Both the position numbers and the translations under genes were made by a program. This document shows, piece by piece, positions 1 to 8,881 of a stretch of 64,000 nt of DNA. Every line of letters begins with the position of its first letter. The stretch's first letter is position 1. Below the pieces are notes generated by a model that worked only from the letters and a program-made list of their open reading frames with translations, ran no database searches and had not been told where the DNA came from. Source of the DNA: Photobacterium rosenbergii (GTDB taxonomy: Bacteria; Pseudomonadota; Gammaproteobacteria; Enterobacterales; Vibrionaceae); the NCBI RefSeq assembly GCF_003026455.1, contig NZ_PYMB01000017.1, positions 1-64,000 of the forward strand, written 5' to 3'.

Positions 1-225
1 GGCCCGAAGGTCCCCCTCTTTGCTCCGAAGAGATTATGCGGTATTAGCCATCGTTTCCAATGGTTATCCCCCACATCAGGGCATATTCCCAGGCATTACT
101 CACCCGTCCGCCGCTCGCCGCCCATAAACGCACCCGAAGGATTGTTTATGTCGCTGCCGCTCGACTTGCATGTGTTAGGCCTGCCGCCAGCGTTCAATCT
201 GAGCCATGATCAAACTCTTCAATTA
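1..225 (-). rRNA. rrs: 16S ribosomal RNA, 5' end (partial)
   Basis: The minus strand carries the conserved 16S 5' end, including AGAGTTTGATCATGGCTCAG and the following ACACATGCAAGTCGAGCGG block. Only about the first 225 nt are present; the gene runs off the left edge. The mature 5' end is placed near 225 by analogy with E. coli (AATTGAAGAG). The sequence is of gammaproteobacterial, Vibrionaceae-like type. Confidence 0.98.
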
Positions 226-459
226 AAGTTTTGGCTCAATGAATACTGTTAATTCATTACCGAAGTAATGAATGAATTGACTGTGTTCTCCTCATATTCA
301 GCTCAAGGCTGCTTCCGATTCGATTTGGTCACTCAGTTTCATTGATAATTCTTTTGTTGACTATCATTTCACGAGTGCCCACACAGATTGCATGGTCAAA
401 TTGTTAAAGAACAATACTGATTGGTTAGCGGCTTAAGTTGCCGTGCTCCGTGTCAGTGA
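226..459 (-). other. rRNA operon leader with boxA
   Basis: This is the transcribed leader between the rRNA promoter and mature 16S. On the minus strand TGTTCTTTAACAA (401-413) matches the boxA antitermination element and is followed by the conserved CAATCTGTGTGGGCAC seen in enteric rrn leaders. It should bind NusB/NusE and support antitermination and pre-16S processing. Confidence 0.85.
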
Positions 460-515
460 GGCGGCATTATAGAGACTTGATTCATCCTGACAAGGGTTTT
501 CTTTAAAAAAATTTC
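460..515 (-). promoter_or_regulatory. rRNA operon promoter
   Basis: Minus-strand -35 TTGTCA (488-493), 16-bp spacer and -10 TATAAT (466-471), followed by a GC-rich GCCGCC discriminator, which is typical of stringently controlled rRNA promoters. An A/T-rich tract (about 498-512) just upstream of the -35 looks like an UP element. Transcription should start near 459. Confidence 0.85.
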
Positions 516-691
516 CACCTGCCGATTATTTCAACTAATGTGAGATAAACGGCTCTAATTTCAACATTAGAGGGCCGTCACACTCACAATCTAGCAATTC
601 CAAGTCAATGAAAGTAATATCAATGTGACTTTGTTGTTAAAATAACCAAAAACGCCTTCTTTCTTTTTTCTTATGACGATGTAGTTAACTT

Positions 692-1141
692 ATGAAATTA
701 TCCAAACAATCTCTTATGCCGGTTCTCGCAATCGCCGTTGTTGGGGGCTTAGTATTTAGTTTTCTCCCCATAGCCTCCGGTATTGCCTTTGCACTTGGTG
801 CTATTTGTACTGCTTATATCCTACCGCTTATTCCTACCCAATCTTCTTCTGCAGAATCAAATACCGCGCAAGCCAGTAAAACCCTTTATGTTGGTAACCT
901 GCCTTACCGAGCCAATGAAAGTGAAGTAAAGAAGTTATTCTCTGAACACGGTGAAGTATTTGCCGTTCGCCTTATGAAAGACAAGCGAACAGGCAAAAGA
1001 CGTGGATTTGGCTTTGTTGTAATGAGCAGTAATGATGCCGATAACGCTATTGCTCAATTAAATGACAAGGAATACGGCCAGCGCACTCTGAAAGTACGTG
1101 AAGCCAATGAACCTAAAGGCGGGGATAATGCAGAGATCTAA
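692..1141 (+). CDS. Membrane-anchored RNA-recognition-motif protein
   Basis: This 149-residue protein has two hydrophobic segments at about residues 8-28 and 30-48, then a short linker and a single RRM domain (about residues 63-141). The RRM carries RNP-2 (LYVGNL) and RNP-1 (KRRGFGFVVM), so it should bind single-stranded RNA with the domain held at the inner membrane. Bacterial RRM proteins are usually short soluble proteins, so the membrane anchor is unusual. Targets are unknown. No strong Shine-Dalgarno precedes the ATG. Its 3' end overlaps the convergent murI by 29 bp. Confidence 0.85.
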   Translation: MKLSKQSLMPVLAIAVVGGLVFSFLPIASGIAFALGAICTAYILPLIPTQSSSAESNTAQASKTLYVGNLPYRANESEVKKLFSEHGEVFAVRLMKDKRTGKRRGFGFVVMSSNDADNAIAQLNDKEYGQRTLKVREANEPKGGDNAEI

Positions 1142-1898
1142 CGGGCTCTAGTTGCATTGCAGCCAAACTAGTATTGAGTGCCGCTGCGTTTATACCAGCG
1201 GCACTATTGTATGTAAGGTTTGGCTCTTTGCTGGTCGCTGTCACTTCCCCCAGCAAATCTTTCACCCTATTGGCGATAGCACGCCCTGAATCAACAATAG
1301 TGACATCCCCATCGAGTGCTTGGGTGATCTCATCCCTTATTAATGGGAAATGGGTACATCCCAAAACAATACAGTCAACCCGATTTCGCCAAGGCTGTAA
1401 AATCGCTTCAAGCTCCCTAATTGAAATGGTTTGTCCGCGAAGCTTTTGCTCGGCCATTTCAACTAACCGCGTGGAGCCTATTCTCAATACTTCACAGTGG
1501 CTAGCAAATTGACTGATCAATAATTCGGTATATTCACGTTGTACTGTTGCAGGGGTTGCCAATAAACCAATCACTTTTCGCTGGCTCAAAGTGGCTGCCG
1601 GTTTAATTGCCGGAACAACGCCGACAACAGGAATAGACAAAACGTCACGTAAGGTTGGTAACACAATGGTACTGGCAGTATTGCAAGCGACAACAACTAA
1701 ATCGACAGAGTGGCGTTCAACCAAAAGCGAAACTATATGACGGGTGCGAGCTATTAATTCGCCTTCAGGCAATTCACCATAAGGAAATGCTGCATCGTCG
1801 AATGCATAGATATATTGAACGTTAGGCAACTGCGCATATATTTCCTGATATACGGACAACCCACCTACACCGGAATCAAAAATCAGTACCCGCTTCAC
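1113..1898 (-). CDS. murI: Glutamate racemase
   Basis: Converts L-glutamate to D-glutamate in the cytoplasm for peptidoglycan synthesis. The 261-residue protein has the family motifs FDSGVGG near the N-terminus and both catalytic cysteines: Cys72 in VACNTAS and Cys181 in LGCTHFP. Length is normal for the family. It lies just beyond the rRNA promoter region, as in enteric and Vibrio genomes where murI and btuB adjoin an rrn operon. Its tail overlaps the convergent RRM gene by 29 bp, so any mRNAs there would be antisense to one another. Confidence 0.97.
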   Translation of the reverse strand: MKRVLIFDSGVGGLSVYQEIYAQLPNVQYIYAFDDAAFPYGELPEGELIARTRHIVSLLVERHSVDLVVVACNTASTIVLPTLRDVLSIPVVGVVPAIKPAATLSQRKVIGLLATPATVQREYTELLISQFASHCEVLRIGSTRLVEMAEQKLRGQTISIRELEAILQPWRNRVDCIVLGCTHFPLIRDEITQALDGDVTIVDSGRAIANRVKDLLGEVTATSKEPNLTYNSAAGINAAALNTSLAAMQLEPVRSLHYPRL

Positions 1899-1979
1899 TC
1901 TTAGACTCTGTCGTATTACTTACAAGGTGCAACATCATACTGCGAATTGTATAGCTAACCCAAATAACCGAGGTTATTT

Positions 1980-2636
1980 TTAAGTTAGACAGTAGCGCTG
2001 ATAATGAAAGCGGCTTTGCTGCTCTATTTCCGTCAAGGCAATATCCAGTTTGCCATCAAAGCATGGGGCTTCAACAACAAGCGTGTGGAATTCACCGTCT
2101 TCACCACACGGATCGACGCCCTCTGGCAACGACTCTATGAGTTCGCGGTTATACCACCGACCACAAAAGTCACCATCTAATTGGCTGGTATCAATCGTCG
2201 TCAGTAAGGTTTTGATCCCGCGTAGGAGTATCTCATCAGCCAAGATGCGGCTGTCTTGCCCCATTAAAGGGAATACACACTGCCAGCCAACCGGTTCTAT
2301 ATAACTACGGCGATAGTCGGCAATGCCATTACAGAACATATCCCCGAAAGCGACAGCCTCAACCCCCAAACCGCAGACTCGTAACCCATCTATGACCAGT
2401 GATTGATAAACATCATTCGATGGGAACACTTCAGGCAAGGGTATTTCGACTAATGGTAGACCTGTCAAAGCGGCCTGGGCACGGACAACATCAAGAGGTG
2501 TAGCCTGAAAAGGTACTTCATCTTCCACATAGGTGGTGTATAAACCCACTACGTCATAGCGAGGATCTTCAAGCAGGCGGATAAGCGTGAGGGTGGAGTC
2601 TTTGCCGGAGGACCAGCTAATAATCACTTTCTTCAT
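1980..2636 (-). CDS. PP-loop ATPase of the DUF71/Dph6-like family
   Basis: A 218-residue protein beginning with a PP-loop, SWSSGKDST, the pyrophosphate-binding signature of adenylating N-type ATP pyrophosphatases. The rest (FGDMFCNGIADYRR, GEDGEFHT) fits the DUF71 group, whose eukaryotic and archaeal member Dph6 makes the diphthamide amide. Bacteria lack diphthamide, so the substrate here is unknown. It follows btuB on the same strand, 37 bp downstream and behind a hairpin terminator. The arrangement hints at a role in corrinoid metabolism or simple read-through coexpression, which is inference only. Confidence 0.8.
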   Translation of the reverse strand: MKKVIISWSSGKDSTLTLIRLLEDPRYDVVGLYTTYVEDEVPFQATPLDVVRAQAALTGLPLVEIPLPEVFPSNDVYQSLVIDGLRVCGLGVEAVAFGDMFCNGIADYRRSYIEPVGWQCVFPLMGQDSRILADEILLRGIKTLLTTIDTSQLDGDFCGRWYNRELIESLPEGVDPCGEDGEFHTLVVEAPCFDGKLDIALTEIEQQSRFHYQRYCLT

Positions 2637-2644
2637 CTATAAAT

Positions 2645-2671
2645 CTCAAAAAGCCGCCCGAAGGCGGCTTA
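2645..2671 (-). terminator. Terminator downstream of btuB
   Basis: On the minus strand AAGCCGCC-TTCG-GGCGGCTT (stem 2651-2658/2663-2670) is followed by TTTTTGA. It lies between btuB and the PP-loop ATPase gene, so the latter depends on read-through or on its own promoter. Confidence 0.85.
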
Positions 2672-2673
2672 TC

Positions 2674-4488
2674 TTAAAACTCGTAACTAGCATTCATATA
2701 AAAGGCACGTTCCGGCGCAGGGTAACCAGCGGCCGTTTCATAATCTTCGTCGAATACATTATCAATTCGAGCATTTAAAGTGAGATGCTCATTCGCGTAA
2801 TAGTTAGCTGACAAGTCAAACAGGTTATACGCATCAAGGTCCCCACCAAAATCAGGACGCTCACCAACATACTGATACCCTAGTGAGACATCAACGACAT
2901 CAAAGCTTGCAATGGCGTTGTACTTGAACATCTTTTTCGCTCGACGTACAAGTTGCTCACCATTTCTATCTTCAGGGTCTTTAAAGTCAGCACTTAATTG
3001 ATGTGAAATGAAAGCAGTATCGAATTCAGTGACAATCTCAATACCTTGCAATTTACTCTCACCATTAACGTTGTAGTACCTACTTGTCGATGAGTTAAAA
3101 TCAATTAAATCATCAATACGCGTATCGTAACCAGTTACAGACCAGTGAACATCAGCCAATAAGCCACTTACCGTAAGTTCAAAAGAATCTGCTGACTCTG
3201 GTTTGAGTGACTGGTTTCCGTAAAGACCATTATAGAGTTGATATAGGTTTGGAGCTTTAAAAGATGTTCCATAAGAAGTTGTAATGGCAAGTAGCTCTGA
3301 GAAGCGATACCCCAAACCTAGGTTATAAGTCGACTCGCTACCAAACTGCTCATTATCATCGAGGCGAAGGGATAACTCACCAAAAAAGGCATCATAGTCT
3401 GCAACGGCAATACCATAAACGGCCAGGTTGTCACGCTCAAATTTATCACCGCTAGTCTTCACTTTGTAAGTCTCATCGCGCCAATCAACGCCACCGGCAA
3501 ACGTTATCTGCTGCGTCAATTGATACTGAGCATTCCATTGAAGATTAAGTTGGTCTAACTCGTCGTTGCTGGCACCCGAGGATCCCTTCCCTTCTGATTG
3601 GATATAATCCCAATCTTCTTGGTTCTGCCAATTTACAGAAAATTGGGAAGATACGGCATTTCGTTGATATTCAACACCAGAAGAGAGCGCATAGTTTTCT
3701 ACTTCTGCTTCCCTCAATTGCCGAGAAGTAAAGGTACCATCATATTGATAAGTGTTGTCAAAAATACGGAAGTTAGCAAAAGCGGACCATGAGTCGTCAA
3801 AACGGTGTGAGTAACCCGCGAGGCCGTTCAAAGACTCAAACCCATGACGATCACCATCATTAATGCCAGGCTGAGGCTTCACGTTGTAGCCATCATCAGC
3901 GTCGTAACCAAGTGCCAAATTAAGATGGCCTTGTTCACCGACCTCCACACCAGTGGTCAGAGAGGCTTCTCGGTAATCTAGGCTACCAACACCAGCAGCC
4001 AATTTAGTGGTATTGTTTGTCTTGGAGTTAGCAAGCGTAATAATGTTGATAACACCGCCAATCGCTTCAGAGCCATAAACTGAGGCTCGAGCCCCCCTAA
4101 CATATTCAATCCGATCGACAAAGTTGACAGGCACTTGGCTAAAGTCGACCGACCCTTTAGTCGCTCGGTTAAAGCGAACACCATCAACAAGCACCAACAC
4201 CTGATCAGCGTTCGCACCGCGTACAAAAATAGACGCCAGCTGTCCTCTGCCACCATTTTGCGTCACCTGGACACCAGTTAAACGACGGAAAACATCGATT
4301 AGAGATTTGGCTTGGATACGTTCTATATCGTCACGAGTAACAACCTCAACCTGGGCTGCAACAGACTGTGTACTTTGTTCAATTCGGTTGGCGGTCACGA
4401 CCATCACTTCATCGGTTGAAGTGTCGGCATAGACCATAGACGGTAGGCACACTTGTGCCAACGCCACTGCTAAAAGCGTTTTTTTCAT
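2674..4488 (-). CDS. btuB: TonB-dependent vitamin B12 outer-membrane receptor
   Basis: Imports cobalamin across the outer membrane using TonB energy. The 604-residue protein has a signal peptide (about 1-21), a TonB box-like DEVMVVTA near residues 25-32, a plug domain (about 35-150) with the RGGRGQLASIFVRGA and VRGARASVYGSEAIGGVIN-type stretches, and a beta-barrel ending in aromatic Phe (YEF), as needed for barrel assembly. Length matches E. coli BtuB (614 aa). The upstream leader holds a cobalamin riboswitch, which supports the B12 assignment over other siderophore-type receptors. Confidence 0.95.
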   Translation of the reverse strand: MKKTLLAVALAQVCLPSMVYADTSTDEVMVVTANRIEQSTQSVAAQVEVVTRDDIERIQAKSLIDVFRRLTGVQVTQNGGRGQLASIFVRGANADQVLVLVDGVRFNRATKGSVDFSQVPVNFVDRIEYVRGARASVYGSEAIGGVINIITLANSKTNNTTKLAAGVGSLDYREASLTTGVEVGEQGHLNLALGYDADDGYNVKPQPGINDGDRHGFESLNGLAGYSHRFDDSWSAFANFRIFDNTYQYDGTFTSRQLREAEVENYALSSGVEYQRNAVSSQFSVNWQNQEDWDYIQSEGKGSSGASNDELDQLNLQWNAQYQLTQQITFAGGVDWRDETYKVKTSGDKFERDNLAVYGIAVADYDAFFGELSLRLDDNEQFGSESTYNLGLGYRFSELLAITTSYGTSFKAPNLYQLYNGLYGNQSLKPESADSFELTVSGLLADVHWSVTGYDTRIDDLIDFNSSTSRYYNVNGESKLQGIEIVTEFDTAFISHQLSADFKDPEDRNGEQLVRRAKKMFKYNAIASFDVVDVSLGYQYVGERPDFGGDLDAYNLFDLSANYYANEHLTLNARIDNVFDEDYETAAGYPAPERAFYMNASYEF

Positions 4489-4537
4489 TATTTAGATATC
4501 CTAAGTCGCGTTGATTACTGAGCTTTGGGTAGCTCAA

Positions 4538-4745
4538 TACACTGGTCGGTCTTCGGACTTAAGAGCGTGGCCGGACGGCCGCCTAGGCAACAACTTCCCA
4601 CTTCAGGCACCTGCATTGCGCAGATTGTAGAAGCAGTGTTCGGAACTGTACGTCCATGTGCTTTCGTTCTCTATCACCGCTGCGCGTCAGTCACGGAGTT
4701 TCACCGTGTTCCCCAGCCTGCAAGCAGGCTAACCAGCGCAATTGC
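4538..4745 (-). promoter_or_regulatory. Cobalamin (adenosylcobalamin) riboswitch of btuB
   Basis: The minus strand shows the hallmark elements in order: GGGGAACACGGTGAAACTCC, then GACGCGCAGCGGTGA, then GTGGGAAGT, then the B12 box AGTCCGAAGACCGACC (about 4544-4559). Order and spacing closely resemble the E. coli btuB leader. A short GAGCT/AGCTC hairpin (about 4519-4537) lies between the box and the btuB start, where expression-platform pairing would be expected. High cobalamin should repress btuB. Confidence 0.94.
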
Positions 4746-4898
4746 ATGCTAATTATCCTACATTCGAATGTCTAGTTGTTATTGCTTTGAGCGCGAAATA
4801 ACGACGTATTCACGATTTTATCCGGTACAACACTGGACATCGGTCAACAATACAATAAAATCTGGCGCTCTTATTTTGAGCAGTTTGAGGCAACCTTT

Positions 4899-6005
4899 AT
4901 GGCAACCACCACTATCAATCCAGCTGAGTACCAATCGCAGCTAGATGAAAAAGCAGCGCGTATTCAAAATATCTTTGCCGATTTTGATACACCTGAGCTT
5001 GAGGTGTTTGCCTCTCCTGCCGAGCATTACCGTATGCGTGCTGAGTTCCGTGTATGGCATGAAGGTGAAGATCTTTACTACATCATGTTCAACCAAGAGA
5101 CACGCGAAAAGTACCGCGTGGATCAGTTTCCAGCAGCCAGTCGTCTGATCAATGACCTAATGCCGCTGTTGATTGATGCATTAAAACCAGTAAAAGCCCT
5201 TCGCCACAAACTGTTCCAGGTAGATTTTCTGTCTACCCTAAGCGGTGAAATTTTGGTTTCCCTGCTTTACCACCGCCAGCTAGATGCCGAGTGGGAAAAG
5301 GAAGCCAAAGCACTTAAGCAACGCCTGAATGACGAAGGCTTCAACCTGAACTTCATTGGCCGCGCCCGTAAACAAAAGATTGTCCTAGACCAAGAGTTCG
5401 TAATTGAAAAACTTCAGGTTAATGACCGTGTACTGACTTATAAGCAGGTGGAAAACAGCTTCACCCAGCCAAATGGTGAAGTGGCTCAGAAGATGCTGGA
5501 GTGGGCGGTTGACTGCACCCAGGAAAGCCAAGGTGATCTACTGGAGTTGTACTGTGGTAACGGTAACTTTTCACTGGCCCTTGCCCAAAACTTCGAACGC
5601 GTTCTGGCAACAGAGTTGGCCAAGCCATCCGTTGACTCGGCACAATACAATATTGCCGTGAACAACATCGACAATGTACAAATCATCCGTATGTCTGCAG
5701 AAGACTTTACTGATGCAATGGAAGGCCGTCGTGAGTTCCGCCGTCTTAAAGATCAGAATATCGACCTGCAAAGCTACAACTGCAACACGATTTTCGTTGA
5801 TCCACCACGTTCAGGCATGGATGAAGGCACCTGCCGTATGGTTCAGGGCTATGACCGTATCATGTATATTTCATGCAACCCAGATACGCTGAAGGACAAC
5901 CTAGAGATTTTGTCTGAGACGCACCGCATTACTCGCTTTGCCCTGTTTGACCAGTTCCCATACACCCATCATATGGAAGCTGGGGTACTACTCGAGCGTA
6001 AATAA
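4899..6005 (+). CDS. trmA: tRNA (uracil-54-C5)-methyltransferase
   Basis: Makes ribothymidine at position 54 of the tRNA T-loop using S-adenosylmethionine. The 368-residue protein has a C-terminal methyltransferase fold with LLELYCGNGNFS (SAM binding), FVDPPRSGMD, the catalytic nucleophile Cys326 in YISCNP, and the C-terminal HHMEAGVLLERK containing the general-base Glu. Length is that of E. coli TrmA (366 aa). It diverges from btuB, as in E. coli. It is monocistronic, with a strong terminator just downstream. Confidence 0.97.
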   Translation: MATTTINPAEYQSQLDEKAARIQNIFADFDTPELEVFASPAEHYRMRAEFRVWHEGEDLYYIMFNQETREKYRVDQFPAASRLINDLMPLLIDALKPVKALRHKLFQVDFLSTLSGEILVSLLYHRQLDAEWEKEAKALKQRLNDEGFNLNFIGRARKQKIVLDQEFVIEKLQVNDRVLTYKQVENSFTQPNGEVAQKMLEWAVDCTQESQGDLLELYCGNGNFSLALAQNFERVLATELAKPSVDSAQYNIAVNNIDNVQIIRMSAEDFTDAMEGRREFRRLKDQNIDLQSYNCNTIFVDPPRSGMDEGTCRMVQGYDRIMYISCNPDTLKDNLEILSETHRITRFALFDQFPYTHHMEAGVLLERK

Positions 6006-6011
6006 CAAATG

Positions 6012-6041
6012 ATAAAAAAGGCGCCTTCCGGCGCCTTTTTT
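6012..6041. terminator. Bidirectional terminator between trmA and yijD
   Basis: GGCGCC-TTCC-GGCGCC, flanked by an A-run on the left and a T-run on the right, so it can end trmA (plus) and the convergent fabR-yijD unit (minus). Confidence 0.9.
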
Positions 6042-6062
6042 AATATCAATGTCTAGGGGCTA

Positions 6063-6434
6063 TTAAGCTTCAGACTGTGATTTAGGAGACATGATACCAA
6101 GCTTATACGCCACCCAGATGATCAAGCTTAGCGATACGATCAACTGGAAGTAGTTCGAGCCCATGTCCGGTACTTGCGCACGGACAAAGCCTGAATATCC
6201 AAATGCACCGACGAGGAAACAGGCAAATGCGATCGCAGGTGTCCCTTCGGCCATTGGCTTGCTCAAGTACTCCTGATACAGGCAGTACAGCGCCAATGCG
6301 AATGCAATCACTGGGAAGATAGAAAACGCCACCGCGCTTGAAGTAAACACTGCCAGTGTCGCATTACCACACAGGCCCGCTAGCAATGACAATACCAGCG
6401 TTTTGCGTTCAGCTTTAGTTTGTTCCTTGTTCAT
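6063..6434 (-). CDS. yijD: YijD-family (DUF1422) inner-membrane protein
   Basis: A 123-residue hydrophobic protein with about four predicted membrane segments (near residues 12-30, 33-52, 63-80 and 90-110). Sequence and position directly after fabR match enteric YijD (DUF1422, about 119 aa), whose function is not established. It starts 23 bp after fabR on the same strand, so the two are probably cotranscribed. Because FabR controls unsaturated fatty acid synthesis, a membrane-related role is possible but unproven. Confidence 0.88.
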   Translation of the reverse strand: MNKEQTKAERKTLVLSLLAGLCGNATLAVFTSSAVAFSIFPVIAFALALYCLYQEYLSKPMAEGTPAIAFACFLVGAFGYSGFVRAQVPDMGSNYFQLIVSLSLIIWVAYKLGIMSPKSQSEA

Positions 6435-6457
6435 ATCCTTTCACCAACATAATAAAG

Positions 6458-7090
6458 TTAGAGTTTTTGCCTGAGCTCTCTACGCTCACGCTCTTTGCGG
6501 TACCAATAAGCACCTTTTGCAATCATTCTTAATTGCATAATCAATCTTTCTGCATGCTCACCGCGGGCTTGGCTGTCCAAATCCAAAGCTTCTGCCCCAG
6601 AACTGAAGACCAAGGTCACCGAGGCTTCGGCCTGGGTAAAGGCCTCCTCATGGGTGACACCGGTTTTGGCCACGAGATATTCCGTTAGTTCCGCGACAAA
6701 ATGCTGGATCTCCCGGGCAACAGCTGCACGGAATGCCGGCGAGGTACCGGAACGCTCACGCAACAGCAAACGGAATACGTTCGGGCTACTCTCGATGAAC
6801 TCCATAAAGGTTTCAACCGAGGTGCGGATCACACTGCCTTCTTTGGCAATGCGCTGACGGGCTTGGCGCATCAGCTGACGTAAGATCAAGCCACCTTCAT
6901 CAACCATTGTCAGGCCAAGCTCATCCATATCTTTAAAGTGGCGATAAAATGATGTCGGCGCAATGCCGGCCTCTCTGGCCACTTCCCGTAAACTTAAGTT
7001 AGAAAAGCTACGTTCAGCACTTAACTGATTGAAGGCAGCATCAATCAGTGAACGGCGGGTTTTTTCTTTCTGCTGAGCCCTGATTCCCAT
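6458..7090 (-). CDS. fabR: TetR-family repressor of unsaturated fatty acid synthesis
   Basis: FabR represses fabB and fabA (and fabR-linked genes) in response to the unsaturated to saturated acyl-ACP/CoA ratio. I place the start at ATG 7090 (210 aa, MGIRAQQKEKTRR), because E. coli FabR begins at the equivalent MGVRAQQ. An in-frame GTG at 7138 would add 16 residues with no family counterpart. The N-terminal helix-turn-helix (LSLREVAREAGIAPTSFYRHF, about residues 32-52) is nearly identical to the enteric protein. The rest is the alpha-helical ligand-binding half. It sits upstream of yijD and diverges from sthA, the conserved arrangement. Confidence 0.95.
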   Translation of the reverse strand: MGIRAQQKEKTRRSLIDAAFNQLSAERSFSNLSLREVAREAGIAPTSFYRHFKDMDELGLTMVDEGGLILRQLMRQARQRIAKEGSVIRTSVETFMEFIESSPNVFRLLLRERSGTSPAFRAAVAREIQHFVAELTEYLVAKTGVTHEEAFTQAEASVTLVFSSGAEALDLDSQARGEHAERLIMQLRMIAKGAYWYRKERERRELRQKL

Positions 7091-7406
7091 GGGGTTTTTG
7101 TTTCTCTTTGAATTATCTTGCGTCAAATTAATAGTCACTATACGCGCTTTTTCACTGCCATCAAAACATAGTAAATCCTGACTGGCGCTTAATCAAAGTC
7201 GTTCTTGCCAGTTTTTCTGCTAGCTCACAAACTCCGCCACCGCTCGGCACTAAACAAAACCCCCACCTACCTCCAACTTTTGCTGCAAAAATAATGCAGC
7301 AACGTGATCGCCCGCTCCCTATCGCAGCGCACTCATTCTACCTTGCTTTAGAAGAAGTTAAAATAACACGGTAGCAATGTTGCAAGGATGATAAATAAGG
7401 CCAAGC
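7091..7406. other. fabR-sthA divergent intergenic region
   Basis: No gene is seen. The region should hold both divergent promoters, but I cannot place convincing -35/-10 pairs. An 8-bp inverted repeat TTGCTGCA-N7-TGCAGCAA (7280-7302) lies about 105 bp upstream of sthA and could be a regulator site. The sthA Shine-Dalgarno is AAGG just before its ATG. Confidence 0.4.
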
Positions 7407-8822
7407 ATGACAAAAAGCAAACACTCTTCTACCCAACACTTTGATGCCATTATCATTGGCAGTGGTCCAGGTGGTGAAGGGGCGGCCATGGGGCTAACCA
7501 AAGCCGGATTCAATGTGGCAATAATTGAACGTGAAGACAGTGTTGGTGGCGGCTGTACCCACTGGGGAACCATCCCTTCCAAAGCGCTACGCCATGCTGT
7601 CAGCCGTATTATCGAATACAACCAGAACCCGCTCTATTGCAAGAATAACTCCAGCCTGCACAGCACCTTCAGCCAAATCCTCGGTCACGCCCAAGACGTG
7701 GTTAACAAGCAGACCCGGATGCGTCAGGGTTTTTACGACCGTAACCAGTGCAGCATCATTTTTGGTGAGGCGTGTTTTACCGGCACCCACAGTGTCGTAG
7801 TGAAAAAGCCCGATGGTAGCCGAGAGCACTACAGTGCCGACAAATTTGTCATCGCTACCGGTTCGCGTCCTTACCAACCTAGTGACGTCGACTTTACCCA
7901 TAACCGGATCTACGACAGTGATTCTATTTTGCAGCTTAAGCATGATCCCCGCCATATCATCATCTATGGCGCAGGTGTTATCGGCAGTGAGTATGCCTCA
8001 ATTTTCCGCGGCCTTGGGGTCAAGGTCGACTTGATTAACACCCGGGACCGTCTGCTGGAATTTCTCGACAACGAAATCTCCGATTCCCTGTCCTACCATT
8101 TCTGGAACAGTGGGGTAATGATCCGCAATGGAGAGGTCTACGACCAGATTGAGGGGACCGAAGACGGGGTGATCCTCCACCTGAAGTCAGGCAAAAAGAT
8201 GCGTGCCGATTGCCTGCTGTATGCCAACGGACGTACGGGTAATACGGACAAACTCCATTTGGACAAAGTCGGCCTGAAACCTGATTCCCGAGGCCAACTC
8301 AAGGTCAACCAGAACTACTGCACTGATGTAGAGCACATCTATGCTGTAGGGGATGTGATTGGCTACCCTAGCCTTGCCAGTGCTGCTTATGACCAAGGCC
8401 GTTTTGTGGCCCAGGCCATTGCCAACGGCGCAGCCGAAGGCCAGCTTATCGACCATATCCCCACCGGGATCTATACCATTCCTGAAATCAGCTCGGTAGG
8501 TAAAACCGAACAAGAGCTAACCGCAGAAAAAGTCCCCTACGAGGTTGGCCGTTCGCAGTTCAAACACCTGGCCCGGGCCCAGATCGCCGGAACGGAAGTG
8601 GGTAGTTTGAAAATCCTATTCCACCGCGAAACCCGGGAGATCCTCGGGATCCACTGCTTCGGTGAACGTGCTGCAGAGATCATTCACATCGGTCAGGCGA
8701 TCATGGAACAAAAAGGGGAAGGCAATAGCCTCGACTATTTCGTCAATACCACCTTCAACTACCCGACGATGGCAGAGGCTTACCGGGTTGCTGCCCTCAA
8801 CGGCCTTAACCGGTTGTTCTAA
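7407..8822 (+). CDS. sthA: Soluble pyridine nucleotide transhydrogenase
   Basis: A cytoplasmic FAD flavoprotein that reoxidises NADPH with NAD+. The 471-residue protein has an N-terminal FAD site (IIGSGPGGEGAAMG, about residues 15-28), a central NAD(P) Rossmann motif (IYGAGVIGSEYAS) and the dimerisation domain ending NGLNRLF. The redox-active disulfide region reads GGGCTHWGTIPSKALR: the second cysteine of the usual CxxxxC pair is replaced by Thr, which is the known feature that separates SthA from dihydrolipoamide dehydrogenase and glutathione reductase. Very close to the E. coli protein in length and sequence. Confidence 0.97.
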   Translation: MTKSKHSSTQHFDAIIIGSGPGGEGAAMGLTKAGFNVAIIEREDSVGGGCTHWGTIPSKALRHAVSRIIEYNQNPLYCKNNSSLHSTFSQILGHAQDVVNKQTRMRQGFYDRNQCSIIFGEACFTGTHSVVVKKPDGSREHYSADKFVIATGSRPYQPSDVDFTHNRIYDSDSILQLKHDPRHIIIYGAGVIGSEYASIFRGLGVKVDLINTRDRLLEFLDNEISDSLSYHFWNSGVMIRNGEVYDQIEGTEDGVILHLKSGKKMRADCLLYANGRTGNTDKLHLDKVGLKPDSRGQLKVNQNYCTDVEHIYAVGDVIGYPSLASAAYDQGRFVAQAIANGAAEGQLIDHIPTGIYTIPEISSVGKTEQELTAEKVPYEVGRSQFKHLARAQIAGTEVGSLKILFHRETREILGIHCFGERAAEIIHIGQAIMEQKGEGNSLDYFVNTTFNYPTMAEAYRVAALNGLNRLF

Positions 8823-8850
8823 CCCCTAATCCATTTACAATAAACCAAAC

Positions 8851-8880
8851 AAAAACGGAGCCAATTGGCTCCGTTTTTTT
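8851..8880. terminator. Bidirectional terminator between sthA and cysQ
   Basis: ACGGAGCC-AATT-GGCTCCGT (8855-8862/8867-8874), with a 7-T run on the plus side and A-run on the other. It serves convergent sthA and cysQ. Confidence 0.9.
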
Positions 8881-8881
8881 G

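Noticed and set aside
7407..8822. Loss of a catalytic cysteine in the redox motif of sthA
   Set aside because: The Thr in place of the second Cys is the normal state of soluble transhydrogenases, so the gene is not damaged.
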